A stretch of 64,000 nt of DNA from Aphelocoma coerulescens (taxonomy: Eukaryota > Chordata > Aves > Passeriformes > Corvidae), in contig NC_091020.1 in assembly GCF_041296385.1 (NCBI RefSeq), positions 33,119,001-33,183,000 on the forward strand, written 5' to 3'. Below the pieces are notes generated by a model that had not been told where the DNA came from, ran no database searches, and saw nothing but the letters and a program-made list of their open reading frames with translations. Position numbers and translations under genes: made by a program. Each line of letters opens with the position of its first letter. Within the stretch, counting starts at the first letter, position 1. Shown here piece by piece: positions 12,901 to 26,700 of this stretch.

Positions 12901-14269
12901 ATTTGAGACTGGTCACCATCACAGCCTCAATGCCACTGAGACAGGGCATAGAGAACATCATGGTCAAGCAGAACAAGGGATTTTTTTGGTAAACTTTGTG
13001 GGTGCAGAGATGGGGACTCACACTGTGCATTGGTTCTCAGTAATTCCAACAGCTGAATGCCTTTAAAATATACTGCTATGCTTGTAATGTCTTGCCAGTG
13101 TTTCACATTAACCTTTAGACTATTTGAATTTAACTCTGTAAGTAAGCTAGATAGCTTTCTAAAATGATAGCTAATATAACAAAAAAGGTGCAGACTTGGA
13201 TGAAGATATGTGAGCAAAGCAGTTATTAAAATTAGAATGATTGATGCTATTATATTCTGAGGTATCCTACATGTGGAGATCTAAGTGGCTCTTCTCTTTA
13301 GTATGCATATGCAGCTGCTAATTTTGGGGGGCAATTAGTAGGTAAACTAACCCCAACTACACAAATAAACACAGGGCAACAGGAAAGAAAAGGCTGCTCT
13401 TTGATACTCCACAGTGTGTTGGAAGATGCCATGGGCTCCAACGTCAAAATTTGTTCATAAAATCAAGGAGTTAAGCTTCCTTGTCTTAGACTCAAATGCA
13501 AAACAGGAATATAAGGATGTTTAGCAATGAACTCATTGGTGGCAGCACGTCATAGACCACAGACCTTCTGAAGGGATCAAAAGGCTCCACTAAAAATAGC
13601 TGCCAAGAGATCGGCTCAGGTTTCACACTTCTAGGTTAATTTGTACCCTCTACATGTGTTTGTGGTTCTGGATGTCCTTTGAAAAGTTAAAGACTTTCTG
13701 CTCAGTAAGTGGTTAGCTGGGAATATCATTGCATCACATCATATCCCACTTTACCTGCCCATCTTTAAACCAATTTGACCATGGCAGTGGAAGGAGAACT
13801 GGAAGCTACTGGGGCACATCCTCCTGATTCATGAACTCCCATTAACGCTGATAGAAGTTATGCACTGGCATGGAGAGGAGAATCCATCACAGAGAGCTGG
13901 TGATCACCTCAGACTCACACAGCAGCTCGTTGAAATTTCCCTCATGCAAAATATGAACTTGCTTTCCTCCTAATTCCCTGATGCATTTCCCTGCCAGCCC
14001 AGGAACTCACACCCACGGACCAGGAATGATGTGTGGGAACAGCAACTGGCAGAACTTCCACTGATGAGCAGCAGAAATCACAGTTATTTGGAGGTGGGCC
14101 TTATCTGTGAGGAAGCTGGAGGTCAGCTCCTTATTTACACAAGAGAAAGTGAAGAGAGAAATTGCCACCTGACAGAAAAGGCAAAATAGAGAGAATGAGG
14201 CATAAAAGTTTTTTAGTTTACTTATTAGCACTATACGTAATTGGATGGAAGTAGCAGGTTTCAAAAATT
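9930..14269. other. Probable intronic or intergenic sequence
   Basis: This would be the intron upstream of the candidate minus-strand exon at 9731-9929. No repeat family is recognised. The minus-strand frame at 12479-13030 (183 codons, the longest in the window) has no domain, signal peptide or splice context that I can identify. Opposite-strand frames overlap it extensively, so I treat it as chance. A Kozak-like start or CpG island is absent. Confidence 0.5.
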
Positions 14270-14800
14270 TGTCTTACTGTAATGACTATAATTTTTTACA
14301 GATCGAAAATGAATCTGACTAGAAAATACCATTAAACTACCAACTTGCTTAAAATTTAAAGGGTAATTCACATATAATGCTTTTATTTAATAGCCCAATT
14401 TACAAAACGTCTAAAATTAATGCAGATCTTTTCAGGACAAAATCAGCTGTAACTGCACCAACTAATTTTTGCTCATTTGAACTGAATTATTAATAAGAGA
14501 GAAATATACCATATGTTCCCAAAAGAGCTGGATACATTTATTTCAAATAAAATTGCCGCGTTTGGTGGAATATAAGAGGTTTAAATGCTTTCAGAGAAAT
14601 GGGTTACTTATATACTGATTTAATAGAGTATAAATCAGACTGCATAATTAGGGACACAGCTGTTTCCTAACCTAAAGCTGCCAGCTTTTGTTGGTTAAGT
14701 TCCTTTATCACCTGCATGGCTTTAATCAGCAATAATTTGTTCTTCTTGTGGAGCAATACAAGTTAATCAATAATTTTGCTGTTTGTACTATACTGGAAAA
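14270..14800. promoter_or_regulatory. Possible conserved noncoding element
   Basis: This repeat-free AT-rich stretch is packed with homeodomain-type ATTA/TAAT cores (for example GAATTATTAATAAG and GTTAATCAATAATTTTG), a POU-like ATGC context, and two retained CpGs in GCCGCG. There is no open frame of note. The pattern resembles developmental enhancers, but sequence conservation cannot be judged from one genome. Confidence 0.25.
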
Positions 14801-17177
14801 GGGCTTTTATGGCAGGTTTAGCTTAAATTTGGCATACGTTCTCCTGACTTATTCACTTATTTAATTTTATGGTGATCCTGATACTAATCAAAAATGAAAG
14901 TATTTTTGGTAGCTCAGCCTCTGCCTATGCGAGGTACAGAGATATATTGGGTTAACTTTTTAATTCACTTTCTTAAGTTTGAACTGCATTCACATTTGGG
15001 CATAACCTCAAATCCTGACTCTGTAGATAAAACTCCATGAAAACTTCTCCCCTTAGAGCATACCTGGAGATTTCCATTCTGTCTGCTCCCAGAAACAAAC
15101 AAACAATGAAATGGGATAATGAGAATTTCTCTTATATTCAGTTTGTTTTAAAAAGTTCTTTGACCAGATATCAAAACAAGAAGACTCTGTGCATATTTCA
15201 TCTACAACTGGAATTTACTCTTAACCAGCACATCTGGTCACAACACCATGGTGTAGGGCCATGGCTTTTCTCCTAGAAGGTCAACAAGGGAGAGGTTTTT
15301 ATAAGTGAGTATTTTTACATCTGGTTTTCACTCATTTTGTGCTCTAATGTGAATTTAAGTGAGCAAAACTGTTCAAACTGATCGATGCATGATCTTCAAA
15401 TGGGCTGTCTGGAGGGATATACTTTTTAAAACCCACATCCATGATGCAAAAAGATGGGAGGCTTTCAAGTCCTTTGACATCCAGATGAGCCAAATGCCCA
15501 GGGGAGAGAGATGCAGCCCAGATGAGCATGAAAGAAGAAAAGTTTCATTTGTAAATATTTTGCTTTTCCTACAGAGCTGTTCACACCTCATATTTTTCCT
15601 CTTCTCAAGAAAGTTTTAAACCCCAATTCAGATCCCATCAAGCTCCTCTTGGCTTTAGAATCTTGGGATTGGGGGGACACAATAGAAGGTCTGCTTTGGG
15701 TGTAGATTTATATAAATACACAAAATATTTTTGTTACATATTCATACAAATCCTAACCTCGAAAAATATGTAGACACAGATATATGTATATTCTTAGCTG
15801 TTTAAATGCTGCAGTGTGTTAATTTTAAAAGTCTCGAAGGACAAAAGGCAGAATGTGTTATTTGTAAGTGAAATTCTTAAATTGCTGTTGGCCACGTGAA
15901 TGCCACTGGCTACTTCCAGCTACTTGTTGAATATTATAAAAAGGTAGCATATGATACAAATTCACACAAATTATATCTGAATATTGTTATTTACATCCCA
16001 GTTATCTCTAACTAATGCAAGCCTATAAATTCACCTCCGCACAAGGGGATTAATTTTCCAAAGGCTGCTGTAGCACCATGGAGGCTCCAGTAGCACTACC
16101 CTCAAGTAAGAGGATGTTGCTTAACTGCAAATGTAACTGTATTTTTATTTAGGGGTGGAGGAAGGAGGTGGAAAGGGCTGTGAGTAATTCCTGATGCCAG
16201 GTTTATATTTTAATAGTTATATTTGAAGTACATCTGCTCCTTCCAGCCTTCCTTCTTGTCTTCCACAGGGTTACAGACAGATAATAACATTCCTTCCTTT
16301 TAGAGCCAGAATATTCTTTTAAAACCCCAAAGAGACAGTATGCAACTTAAAGTAGAAAATTGGCTTCACTCACAAATTATGCATTAAAGAGACTTTGCAT
16401 CTCACTATATGTCTTGCTCAGAGGGAACTTCCACGTTCACAGATTCCAGCTGTGCAAGACATAAAAATTTTATGCTGTAACTTTTACAGACTAGGAAGGA
16501 CTTTCTCCACAGTTTCAGTCGTTTGAGGGAACTGCCACTAAAGAGCAAGCTCTGTCTAACACCTTCTAATTAGCTCTTGGTCCCTGATGACAAGCAAAAT
16601 GCCACCAGCGGGGACAATCTGAAACTTCTCACCACTAATTGAAAAATGTACAAATTCTTCTCCTTCCACTCAGGGCAAAAATTAAATACATCAATTCCAA
16701 CCACTGTAGAAGTAAAGGAAACAAGTTTTGCAGTGCTTTTCTTTCCTCCTTTGACAGCTCATGTCACTACATTCTGAAGATTTCCCTCACTTGTTTAGAT
16801 CCAGTGCCTGCAGTTTCCTACAAAAAACTGCCTTCCCTGGCTTGATGCTGATATAGAAACCATGGAAATGTTGTGCCCAAACTCATTCTCCATGTGCTCC
16901 ATGACACAGGTAGGGCCACACAAACGGGAGCCATCCATTGTAAGGTCCATGGACATCAGTGGATGCTCCAGAGGCATCACTCTGCAATCAGACACACACC
17001 TGAATTCCTCTAAAAACCCTCTCCCTAGGATATGATTGAGGTTTTGGTCAACAGAGAGGGTCCTCAGCTCTCCCATGGCCGAGCTACATGAACTTTAGCT
17101 AATTTACCTGTTAAGCTCTTCCTTCTTCCTGAATGTTCTTGCAGCCTTATTTCAAATTATTTATTCAGATTTATGAG
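14801..17177. other. Unique sequence without identifiable gene
   Basis: A strong plus-strand acceptor (TTTTGCTTTTCCTACAG, ending near 15573) has no convincing downstream donor. The minus-strand frame at 16795-17076 (93 codons) is not recognisable. No repeat family is identified. Confidence 0.5.
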
Positions 17178-17315
17178 TAGGATGGTTTGGGTTGGAAGGG
17201 AAAGATCATCTACTTCCAACCTGCCCTGAGCAGGGATACCTTTCACTTGGAGGCCAAGCCCACCTCAGCAGCCTCATGTAATACTTATCACCATTAAGAG
17301 TAAAAAAACCACCCC
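17178..17315 (-). mobile_element. Diverged CR1 LINE 3' fragment, minus orientation
   Basis: Read on the plus strand, the fragment starts in the CR1 3' block ATGGTTTGGGTTGGAAGGGA, followed by GATCATCTACTTCCAACC and GAGCAGGGATACCTTTCAC, which correspond to the reverse complement of the CR1 3' untranslated region. Similarity fades through GCCAAGCCCACCTCAGCAGCCTC and ends near an A-rich piece equivalent to CR1 'acagtaaagaa'. The tandem tail is lost. It is old and 5'-truncated. Confidence 0.8.
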
Positions 17316-20244
17316 AAAACACCTTTGTAAGTTTGGATGCCCAGAGATACTCCCCTCTACTGATTGGGGATCCCCTCTGCCAGGACTCAAGGAAGAGACT
17401 ATCTCTGTAACTTGCTGATTTTATCTATAATTAATTTTATTTTTTTTCCCTTACTCTTCCAAGTAGCACCATTAATGGTAGTGGAAAAGTTATTTGGGAA
17501 CATTTGGTTTATAATGTTTATCACATTGCTACACAATATAGGTTATAAGTTTAAATCACTACGTGCAAGTAAAGAACCAGCAATTAAACAACTGCTGCTT
17601 TCTCTGCACAAAAAAATGTGATTTTTCTCCTCTGTATCTAATATCAACTGCAAATATATGTGTAGCTGTGGAGGTATGGCCCCTAATTCTTAATTTTGAA
17701 ATGAAAAGAAAATTGAGAAGGGCTTGTAAACAAGATATATTTGGCAATTCCTCCAGTGTACTTTGATCTATGTGATAAAGGTCAGTGCTCAGTGCTTCAT
17801 TCTACATTCTCCCAAATATCTAATTGCCTAATTATTGCATTATTTCACAGCCAATTGGCTGAAAGGGTTTGTATGGGAGTGTGGCAGAATAAGAGAGCTG
17901 TCAGTCTTTGGTTATGGTCCTACAGTTCTAATTCAAGAATTAAATATCTGTCTTTTCTAAAAGTCATTACATGATTTATTGGAAAATTGGTAGAAACAGC
18001 CCTGGGGGGGTTGTGCTCAAAATCTGGTTTAGAAGTGGCTGCTAGCTATGACTTTTGATTTTCTTGTCTCAAAATGAGTAGCACTGCCTGTTTCTATGCA
18101 AATTAAATGTTTGAATGTATTTTTTAAAGATAGATTATAATTGTTAATTTAATTGTATTTCTTATGCAGTGAGGTGGTTTGGGTTTTGATCTTTATTTCT
18201 AGAGGAAACCCCTTTTGCTACTGATTCCCCAGAAGTGCAGGGCTGCTTTTTTTTCTGTTGTTTGATAGCTCTAAAATGTCCTGCAGAAATTGTAGGTCAA
18301 GAATTACAGCCATGGTAAATCATGCCTCATGAATGAGAAGTCATCTGTGATTTCTCTGGGGTTTTTTTGGTCAGTCTTTAAAATGGGAGTAATATTCAGA
18401 AGAAAATAAAGGCTTCTTTAACATATATTGGCATAAATATGAACCCTTCCAGTATGTGCATATTTGTGACACTCAAGCTCTGTTGACATCTAGAATTTAG
18501 CCTGCATCAGACAGAGAGGATGCTCTATAAATAAGCCTCAAGAAAAAAAAATATTTTAGCCAGAGCTATTCCCAGTAATTATGTTTAAAAATGTAACTAA
18601 ATTTCCTTTCTGGGTATAAAAATTATCACTTCCCACCATGAACCCAGAGGTGCCTCCATCCTCTCTCCCCTTGATTGCTGGGAGGTTCTTTGCTTTATGC
18701 AGATTTCACTGATTTCATGGCCCAAACATTACTCTTTTTTTTAGTGATTCTCCCCTTTTCCTGTGCTATAGGACCAAAAACAGGAATAAGTGGCTCACAA
18801 ATCCTCTGAGCAGTGGAGCTGGGGACACCAAGGGGACCAGGACAAGCGATGGGTGGTTGGCTGCTTTTTTGGGGTCTCAGTAACCCCCAACCCCTTTGGT
18901 GTGGGCCAGCAACATTATCACCAGAATTTCTTCTCTCTGCCTCTTTGCTGACCCATTGAACTCTGTTTCTGTAATAACTGATCCACTTTTGTAGTGCCAA
19001 AGAACATAAAATGGTTCCCCTCTGCTGCCATCCCCAGAAGAGCTGCAAAGATAGACAAGGACTGGCTTCTTTGTGGCTTCATTCACCTCCTTCCTTCCAG
19101 GAACCACCTCCCATTTCATGCTTCCCAAGCTGGAGTATCCCAAAAATCAATAACTGCTCCTGCCTTTTCTCCCTCCTTTCTGCAAAAGTGTCTGTCAAAA
19201 ACAATCATGATCATGCCTAGAGAGAAAAAGTCACAAAACTGCAGGTCTAAAAGCAGACAAGGGGTTAACTCTCCTATTTATGCATCTGATAATTTATAAG
19301 AATTATTTGCATTTATTGTCAGCCACTGGACTCACGTAATAGCCCTAAAGCTGCAAAGGGCAAATAAGAGGCACATGAGATGCAGCTGGATGGATACAAT
19401 AGATTGAACATCTCCAAAGAACTCCCATTAGAGTCCAGTGGGTCAATAATCCACAAACCAAGAAGGATTTACATGATAGACCATAACAGCTGCTTTGGAG
19501 CCATTGTATCAAGGCAGGATCTGCCTTTAAAATGATGGTGATAGGCAGGTTTTGCTGCCTGTGAAGATGCCATTCTAAGTTACAGCACAACAAAGAAATG
19601 GTATAAAATTAGTAGCAGGATCTTAACAGGATCACAATAGGTTATTGATTTCACAAAATGTCTCTCTGAGATCCACTGTATTTCTTGTAAAGAAGCTGAA
19701 AACTTAGAACAGGGCAGACTGTGTACACTATAAGCTATGAATGAGATGCACCTTCATTGAGAATAAACGAGACAAAAATGTATTTTCTACATTATTTCGA
19801 CATGGTATGCTCAGTAGGGACCTAGGGAACTATTGTGACCCATTTCCAGGTGTAGGCAAACTGGATTGAATCAGTGGCAGGAGGATGTAGAGGAGATGCT
19901 ACTGTACCTTCTCCTTCAATCTCTTTGCTCAAAGTACCCAGAAATTAATTTTAGCTTGGTTAAATTCAGAGCAGCCTCAAAACTCCTCTAATGTATGGCC
20001 ACGAGGACTTCCTGGGGATCAGTTTCACTCTTTTCTCTGACAGACCACTGCGCTTTTGCAGAGAGGAACTTGCATCGATAGAAGCAACTGGGGGAAAAAT
20101 GAGGGAAATTCCCAATTTTATTGACCTTTTCTTTTGTACCAGGACAGTGGTACTAAATGGATGTGGAAAACACCCAGCTCTAACTCCTTTTCCCCCCAAA
20201 AGTCCATAGAGTTAAAAAGCTCTACAAACATAACACAGAACAAG
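17316..20244. other. Unique sequence without identifiable gene
   Basis: AT-rich DNA without a recognised repeat or exon. The open frames at 18695-19299 on both strands overlap each other and have no recognisable content. Confidence 0.5.
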
Positions 20245-20346
20245 AAGATCGTTGCAGCTACATGGTAAATCTGCAAAAGACTTAAACATTAAAAATTAAT
20301 CTCAAGACTTTATTATTCCTTTGTAACTCAGCACTGCAACGATCTT
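20245..20346. repeat. 13-bp perfect inverted repeat, 76-nt spacer
   Basis: AAGATCGTTGCAG at 20245-20257 is the exact reverse complement of CTGCAACGATCTT at 20334-20346. Each arm contains a CpG, which is uncommon in this region. The whole unit is 102 bp. I see no flanking target-site duplication and no transposon family, so it may be a degraded small foldback element, a structured RNA, or chance. Confidence 0.6.
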
Positions 20347-20384
20347 TGTGTGGTGGAGGGCTCTGCAGTGCTCATATGTGCTCT

Positions 20385-20640
20385 TACACCTCGGCAGAAT
20401 GCCATGAATTAAGGATGGAGCGTAAACCTCGCCTTTGAATTTCCTGGCTTTTGTTAGTTTGTGTCATAAACTCAACGTTATTCAAATCTCGGGTTTTGTA
20501 TTTAATATTATTAAATGCCTCCTCATCAATGCCAAGTCTGTAATTGGTCACAGTGAATAGGTGATTAGACAGATAAAGTGCAATTGTGACTGCAAAAACT
20601 ATCACCAGGTTTGCCGAGGACAATAATTATGTAGCTTATA
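20385..20640. promoter_or_regulatory. Possible conserved element, coding potential uncertain
   Basis: This CpG-retaining stretch contains an open minus-strand frame of 79 codons that starts with a hydrophobic segment (VIVFAVTIALYL) and continues hydrophilically, ending at a possible GTGTAA donor. An acceptor-like ATTACAG lies inside it. I do not recognise the peptide. Retained CpGs in an AT-rich context hint at constraint, but an enhancer, an exon and chance are all possible. Confidence 0.2.
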
Positions 20641-23519
20641 ATGTTTGAAAATATTGCCTAAATCTCCTTCCCACATGTTGTTTGTGATGGAAAACAATTA
20701 GACAAAGGATTCTTTTTCTAAGCTGCCTCTGATTCAGATTTGCCTGATGAATGGTCTTTATACCGAACCCAAAGCATTTGTTCCAAGTAAATTATATGTC
20801 ATTGCAAATGCAAAAGGTCTGCTTCACAATGTTTATTGGGATAAATTAAATCTTCTAAAGATGGTAAACAGAAGGCCTCAATAATGATTCACTTCTTTAT
20901 AGTTTAAACTGAAAAGGATGTTGCAGTTAGAAGGATGGAGATGAGGCAAACAACACTCCCTGCTTTGTGTTAACAACATAAGAGGTACAATAGGGAAATT
21001 TAATTTGATACTGATCTACATGAGGCATAACACAGCAACACAGTTTCAAATGCTACTTTTCTAATGGCAGCCTTTGAATTGCAAATTTCCACCAAAACCA
21101 CCTGATTCATTACTTGAATGTATTCCCAAACCAGTCAAGGAGTTTCTTTCCCTGCTTCCATAGGGGCAGGAGCAGGCTCTCCTTCCTTAACATCTCAGGA
21201 GGTGGATATAAAACCCGAGGGATGCTTTACTTGTGAAAGCCTGGAGCCTGCAAGGTGACAGGCACACAGGCAGCCTGTCTAGTGCTCAACAAAGAGATGC
21301 TTCTGGCTTTGCTGCAGCAGCCAAATTTCTCCTCACAGCAAAAGGTCAAATCCTAGAATAGTCCGCAGCCCTTTCGGAAGCGCTTGCCTTGTGCTCAGAA
21401 AGGACACTTCTCAAAGTTGGCAGTGGTTTGAAAACGTTTTGTCGCTTCTGTGGGCCCTCCAAAAACCCACTAAAAGAAATGGCAATCTTTCCTTTAATGC
21501 TCTCAGGCTCCCAATGGAAAAGTGCTGTGAGGATGGCAGAGCCCTTGGGAGCAGAGGAGACTTTGGCAGGCGGCTGCGCACACCGCGGGCCCCTGAGCAC
21601 GGGGGAAACCTCCAGTGCTTTCTCACCTGGTGTGAGAGGGCTGGGATTCAGCCACTTTACCTGTGAAAGGACACAGTGGGCTGTCTGTGAAGCTATATCC
21701 TCCATGAGCCTAAAGGGAATATAGGGGAACTTTAATGGGTGTCAGTTACTTCGTTTACAATCCATCTTAAAACTGGATCTTAAACAATTTCTGTACCTGT
21801 TGTCAGGTCTTCCTAGTCCCTCCATTAGCTCACTCTTGAAACCATTATGTGTCTAAATTTCCAGCTCACTGGAATCCTGTTCACAGGTGATTAAAAACTG
21901 TCCTATGGACTATTAAAGTGCCCCACAGAAAATTATTAGCTGATACTCAATCTCTTTGTTGTCTCTATTTTTGGAATATTGGTTTCTTTTAACCCAAGTT
22001 CTGCATTTCAGGTGTTTGGACTGCTTGCAACATCCCTTGAAAGGCTTTCACCACCCACTCACTGTTCATTAGTATTCACAGTCACAAGAACACCTTTAAC
22101 TCACATTCATGCACACACTCCCAGACAAAAGCTCTATTAATGGGACTTCATACCTGATCTCGAACACATTGGTAATTAAACATCCATAAATGTTGAAAAA
22201 TAAATAAATGTTTGCAGGTTACTTGGAGGTGACATCCAATTTCCTCTTTGCTTTGAGGACGCACTCCCCACCCTCCATACACCCCAAATGTTCTGCCACC
22301 TGAAGTCAGAAGGGGAGTTTGTAATTTCCCAGCTGTTCAGGGCAAAGGGGATGTGCAGCAGAGCAGGTACAGAGAGCTGTGGTCACAGAAAACATCAGCA
22401 GGAACAGGACAGAGAACGAGCTTCAGTACTTAAGGGAATGCCAACAAAATGCAGAGAATGCATCTTCACCTCTGAGGGAGGCACAGACGATGCAGACAAG
22501 ATGTGGACACTTTCCTTTAGTGCTTCCAGTGGTTTGTAAAAAAAAAAATACATTTGTGAACTCCAGGTTTTCTTCTGCTTAGCAGATGGCCAAAGGAAGC
22601 AATTATGCTGTGTACTGAACAAGGAGAATTTTCTTCACAAAACAATTCACTAAAATCCTTTATATGAGAACAAGCCTTCATTAATGACCTCTTTGAATTT
22701 TACTGGTGAGCCCAGCAATAATACACGGGTATTATTAGAAATGTAAATGTAAAGAGATAAGGAAATTTTCAGGCAAATATATATTTAATTTCGAAGAAAA
22801 GCTGCTCATTTCTAATAGCCCTCTTTGCATGGGTATCTGATGGTAAGGCTAGGGGAGGGTCACAGCAGATAACACCTAACAGGATCATTGAATGAAAAAC
22901 AAATATTTATTTTCTCTTTGTCTCTTTGGGACTCATTTGCATTAAAACTGCAGCTTTCCCAGAGAACGCTAGTGACAAAAAACCACCCTAATTTATGCAT
23001 TTAATATTAGGAAGGCTCTTTGAGATTAAGGTTATATGAAAGCTGATTCCACTCCACCTCCCTGTCTCTCCACAAAGAGCACGAAGCTGAGCTGAACGGT
23101 TCGGGTGCTCCGTTTGTTGTACACCTCAAATTTGCATTTTATTGCACCTATGTATTTTTATAACTGTATTAGAGATCCTATTGTCACACTTGGTTTCTTT
23201 CCTGAATTCCAGCTGCTATTCCACAAAGCTATTTGTCACTTATTTTAACCTTGAGCATGCAAAACTCCTCCCAGGCTTAAAATTAAGCAAGAGCTTACAT
23301 GAAGAGACATTTAATGCATTCAGTCAGTGTTGCCTCAGTACCTGAAGCTCTTTTGCATTATCTCCAGTACCATCCCTGATCTTTGGCTCTGGAAAGAGCT
23401 TTCTGTTGTCATCCTTAATGTCATGAGATTCCTTTCAGAAACTAAAAAAAAATTTGATGTGGATACATTTTAAATTGAATAAATTTTTTTTTGCTCAAGT
23501 CTGTTACACTTGCTGTCAT
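20641..23519. other. Unique sequence without identifiable gene
   Basis: No recognised repeat or exon. Around 21350-21720 the GC content rises and open frames appear on three frames at once (up to 119 codons). This reflects composition; no domain or splice context is visible. Confidence 0.5.
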
Positions 23520-23785
23520 CACAGGATCATGGAATGGTTTGGGTTGGAAGGGACATTAAAGATCATCCAGTGCCAGCCCCTGCCCTGGGCAGGGACACCT
23601 TGCACTGTCCCAGGCTGCTCCAAGCCCCAATGTCCAGCCTGGCCTTGGGCACTGCCAGGGATCCAGGGGCAGCCCCAGCTGCTCTGGGCACCCTGTGCCA
23701 AGGCCTCATCCCCCTCCCAGGGAGGAATTCCTTCCTAAAATCCCATCCAAAACTTCTTCCTTTCAGTTTAAAGTCATACTTTAAT
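23520..23785 (-). mobile_element. CR1 LINE 3' end, minus orientation
   Basis: Read on plus, the copy begins with the CR1 terminal sequence ATCATGGAATGGTTTGGG, then GATCATCCAGTGCCAGCCCC, GGGCAGGGACACCTTGCACT and the CTGGGCACCCTGTGCCA block, and finishes in AGGAATTCCTTCCTAAAATC. This is the reverse complement of the last 260 bp or so of a CR1. It is very similar to the plus-strand copy at 53705-53922, so both belong to one subfamily. The open frames on both strands here are repeat by-products. Confidence 0.95.
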
Positions 23786-26700
23786 CTTTTGTAAGGACAG
23801 TTTGGGCAATAACTTCCCCAAGCACATTTTGCACTGGGATACTCCCACCAGAGACACGATGAGCTCCACCTGCACAGGGCAACCAGAGCCTGTCACGACT
23901 GTTGTGTCCTTGCTTCCCCTCTGTGATGGATGCAAATACCCAGGGGGTCGTTGAAAACCAGGGTGATTATCCAGGATAGTTTGCATGCCATTTTATGTCT
24001 GTATTTGTCACACCATAAAACTATAAAATGTGATCAGTGTGCCGAGGTTCTCTCCTATTTTATTGTCTGCCCAGTGTTAATAAGTGTGGTGTAAAAGCCA
24101 ATTGTTTTTCAAACCTGTTTTAAAATTGCTTTAAAAGCTGCACAAGCATGTATTTCTTTTAAACAAGCAACAGATTTACTTTCAAGTGAGATGAGTTTTA
24201 AAAATGAGTTAGAATTCAGGTAATTCAGGAGGTGGGATCTCTTGATGGAGTTTTATATGGAATAGCATTTCACATCAAAATAATTACATCCCTGTGCTGA
24301 TTAATGATTAACCTGGTTCTTTATTATTCCTTTCTGAATGCCATCTTCAGTCCTGAGATAGACTCCCTCTGGAGTCAATAGGAGAAGTCATGTGAACGTC
24401 AAAAACCAGAAGTTATCTTTGTCATTAACCTTGAGAAGCACCATCGATTACTGGCACTAAGTAAGATCTAATGGCTTCAGAGAAACAACTGCTTCAAAAA
24501 CAATTTTCAAGGCATATTTGAAAACGAGTTAGATGAAGCTACAAAAATATGGCATTGATATGATTTGGTACAGCTAACTCAGAATTGCTTTGTGATGCAG
24601 TTCAGCTAGATTTACTGGGATGATAAAGACAGGAAAAGTCTCTGTGTTGCCTTGATTTCCAATCAAAATTAGCATCTGCCTATGATGCAGAAATTAATAG
24701 AAGGAGAGAGGCATGTGAGTGCAATGCTGATGCTCTAACAGGATCATTTGAATGCTGCAGTATTCACTTTAGCTCCTTTGTAACTCAGGTGTGTTTGAAA
24801 ATGTGACCTTATGCTTACAAACTGACAGGGAAAAATAAATACACACAAGTTTTCTGTGGGCTTGGGAGACATAAAAACATGCTTTGAAAGAGATTTCCAT
24901 CCCACTTTTTGGGTTGAAAAGAATTTGCAAAGCCTTAGGAATTTCAGCAGTCCATGCCCTCATCAGTTCTTAAAACTACACATGGTGCTCCTCCAGTAGG
25001 TAAAACACCAGTAATTTGAGTCTTTTTGAATGAGTCTTTTTGTACTTTTTGGGAACCACACAACTGGCTTTTGTGGGGAATTCTGCACCATTTAGGGCAG
25101 ACAATATGGTCCCCAAACTGCCTTGGTTGGTGTTTTTAAAGGGATATGTCAATTCAGTGCCTTGGGAGAGAAAATATCCAGAGCAGACCAGATAAAAAAT
25201 TAAACTCAACATTGAGTCATGTGCTATTGAAATCCTGTGAAAAGATAATGAAATAGAGGATGTCATGCTGAAATAAAACATGATGTAAAATTTCTCCTCC
25301 TCTGGTGCTTGGCCAGCAGAAAACTGCCAAAATTTAAGGCCTAAGTCAATGGCTCTAACTGAGGTAAACAATCAAATATACCAAGATTTTACCTAAGCAA
25401 ATACTGCAGAGGTTTCCAGTCTGTGGTGAACTTGCATGAGACAGACTTTAGTCAAGTGCACCCAGCTCTGCCTCTTTTATTAAGATGTGACCCTTCTCCT
25501 GCTGCAAGCTCATCTCGTACACCATGATTTGCAGCAATTAATTGGTCTCCTCTAAGCTGACTAGCAAATCCATATACTACTGTAATTACCTGAATGTAAA
25601 ATATTTAGGAAATATCTATCATGCTCTTGGAAGTCTCAGGTCATTTAAAGAAAGCCAATGAAATTGCAAACAGGCTGAAGGGATTGGCTACCAGGTACCT
25701 TTCCTCCCCCCTCCCCATCCTCTTGGCTCTTAGCATTTGTCTCTAGGGCATGACCAAATAGTGGCCATGTGTCATAAAGACATTTATCATGTAATTACAG
25801 CTTTAAGATCAGTTTCTGTTGATGTGAGATGATTACTTTGTATTTCACGCCTTTCAGGTTCCCAGCTGGGATTCAGAGGTTTAAGGACATGGGGTATATA
25901 TTTTTTAAATTTATGAGATAGCCATTAATTTAATTAATTGGACCATAAGAGTTCAGTCAGTGACCAAATAAGAATCCTGCGAAACAGGGAGAACCAGATG
26001 TTTTATGAAGTTTCGATATTTTTGATGTGGATAACTTGGCAAAGCAAAGGCCTTTGTTTCCTCCTTAAGGAACAGAACATTTCTGTGGAGTAAGAAAAAC
26101 GACACATCAAAGTCACTGCCTGTGAAACCTGATCCTGCAATAAGAACACTGTTCATACCAGGCTGTTTTAAGCCTGGCTTAAACTGTATTGTTCTTATGT
26201 GTTAGCTATAGCCCAGTGCTATTCCTGTGTGGCTTACATTAATACTTGGGTTCTAAAATCTGGGCTCAGGCATTGCAACTGTGATTCCTTGAGTTAATTT
26301 TGGGGTTTTCCGTTGTGTGTTTATGTGATTTTGTGTTTGCAGATGGAGACCTGATTTGAATTATTGTGAGAAGCTCCCTGTCACCAAGGTGATCACAAAG
26401 CTACATTTCCAATGTTTTCAGTGTTCACTACATTTCTATGAGCTTTCCTGAAAATGGATTTCTATTGAACTCCCATTTCTTCTGATATCAGGGTCAGCTG
26501 TTTTGACCATCCTTACAGCTGTTAAAATTAGTATATGCAGTCCTTAAAGGCTTCATTGAAACCATTTAAGATTTTAGTGGAACAGATTTCAGCTCTTTCT
26601 GTTATTTCTTAACCTGAGCTGCAGCAGGAAATCCAGAACTGCAGCTGTGTCCAAGTTACAGCCAGACAAGATATTTTATGCTTGTTCACTTTTACCAGTT

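Noticed and set aside
12479..13030. Longest open frame in the window, 183 codons on minus
   Set aside because: No domain, no signal or membrane pattern, overlapping frames on the other strand and no splice or promoter context. A frame this long is not surprising once in 64 kb over six frames.
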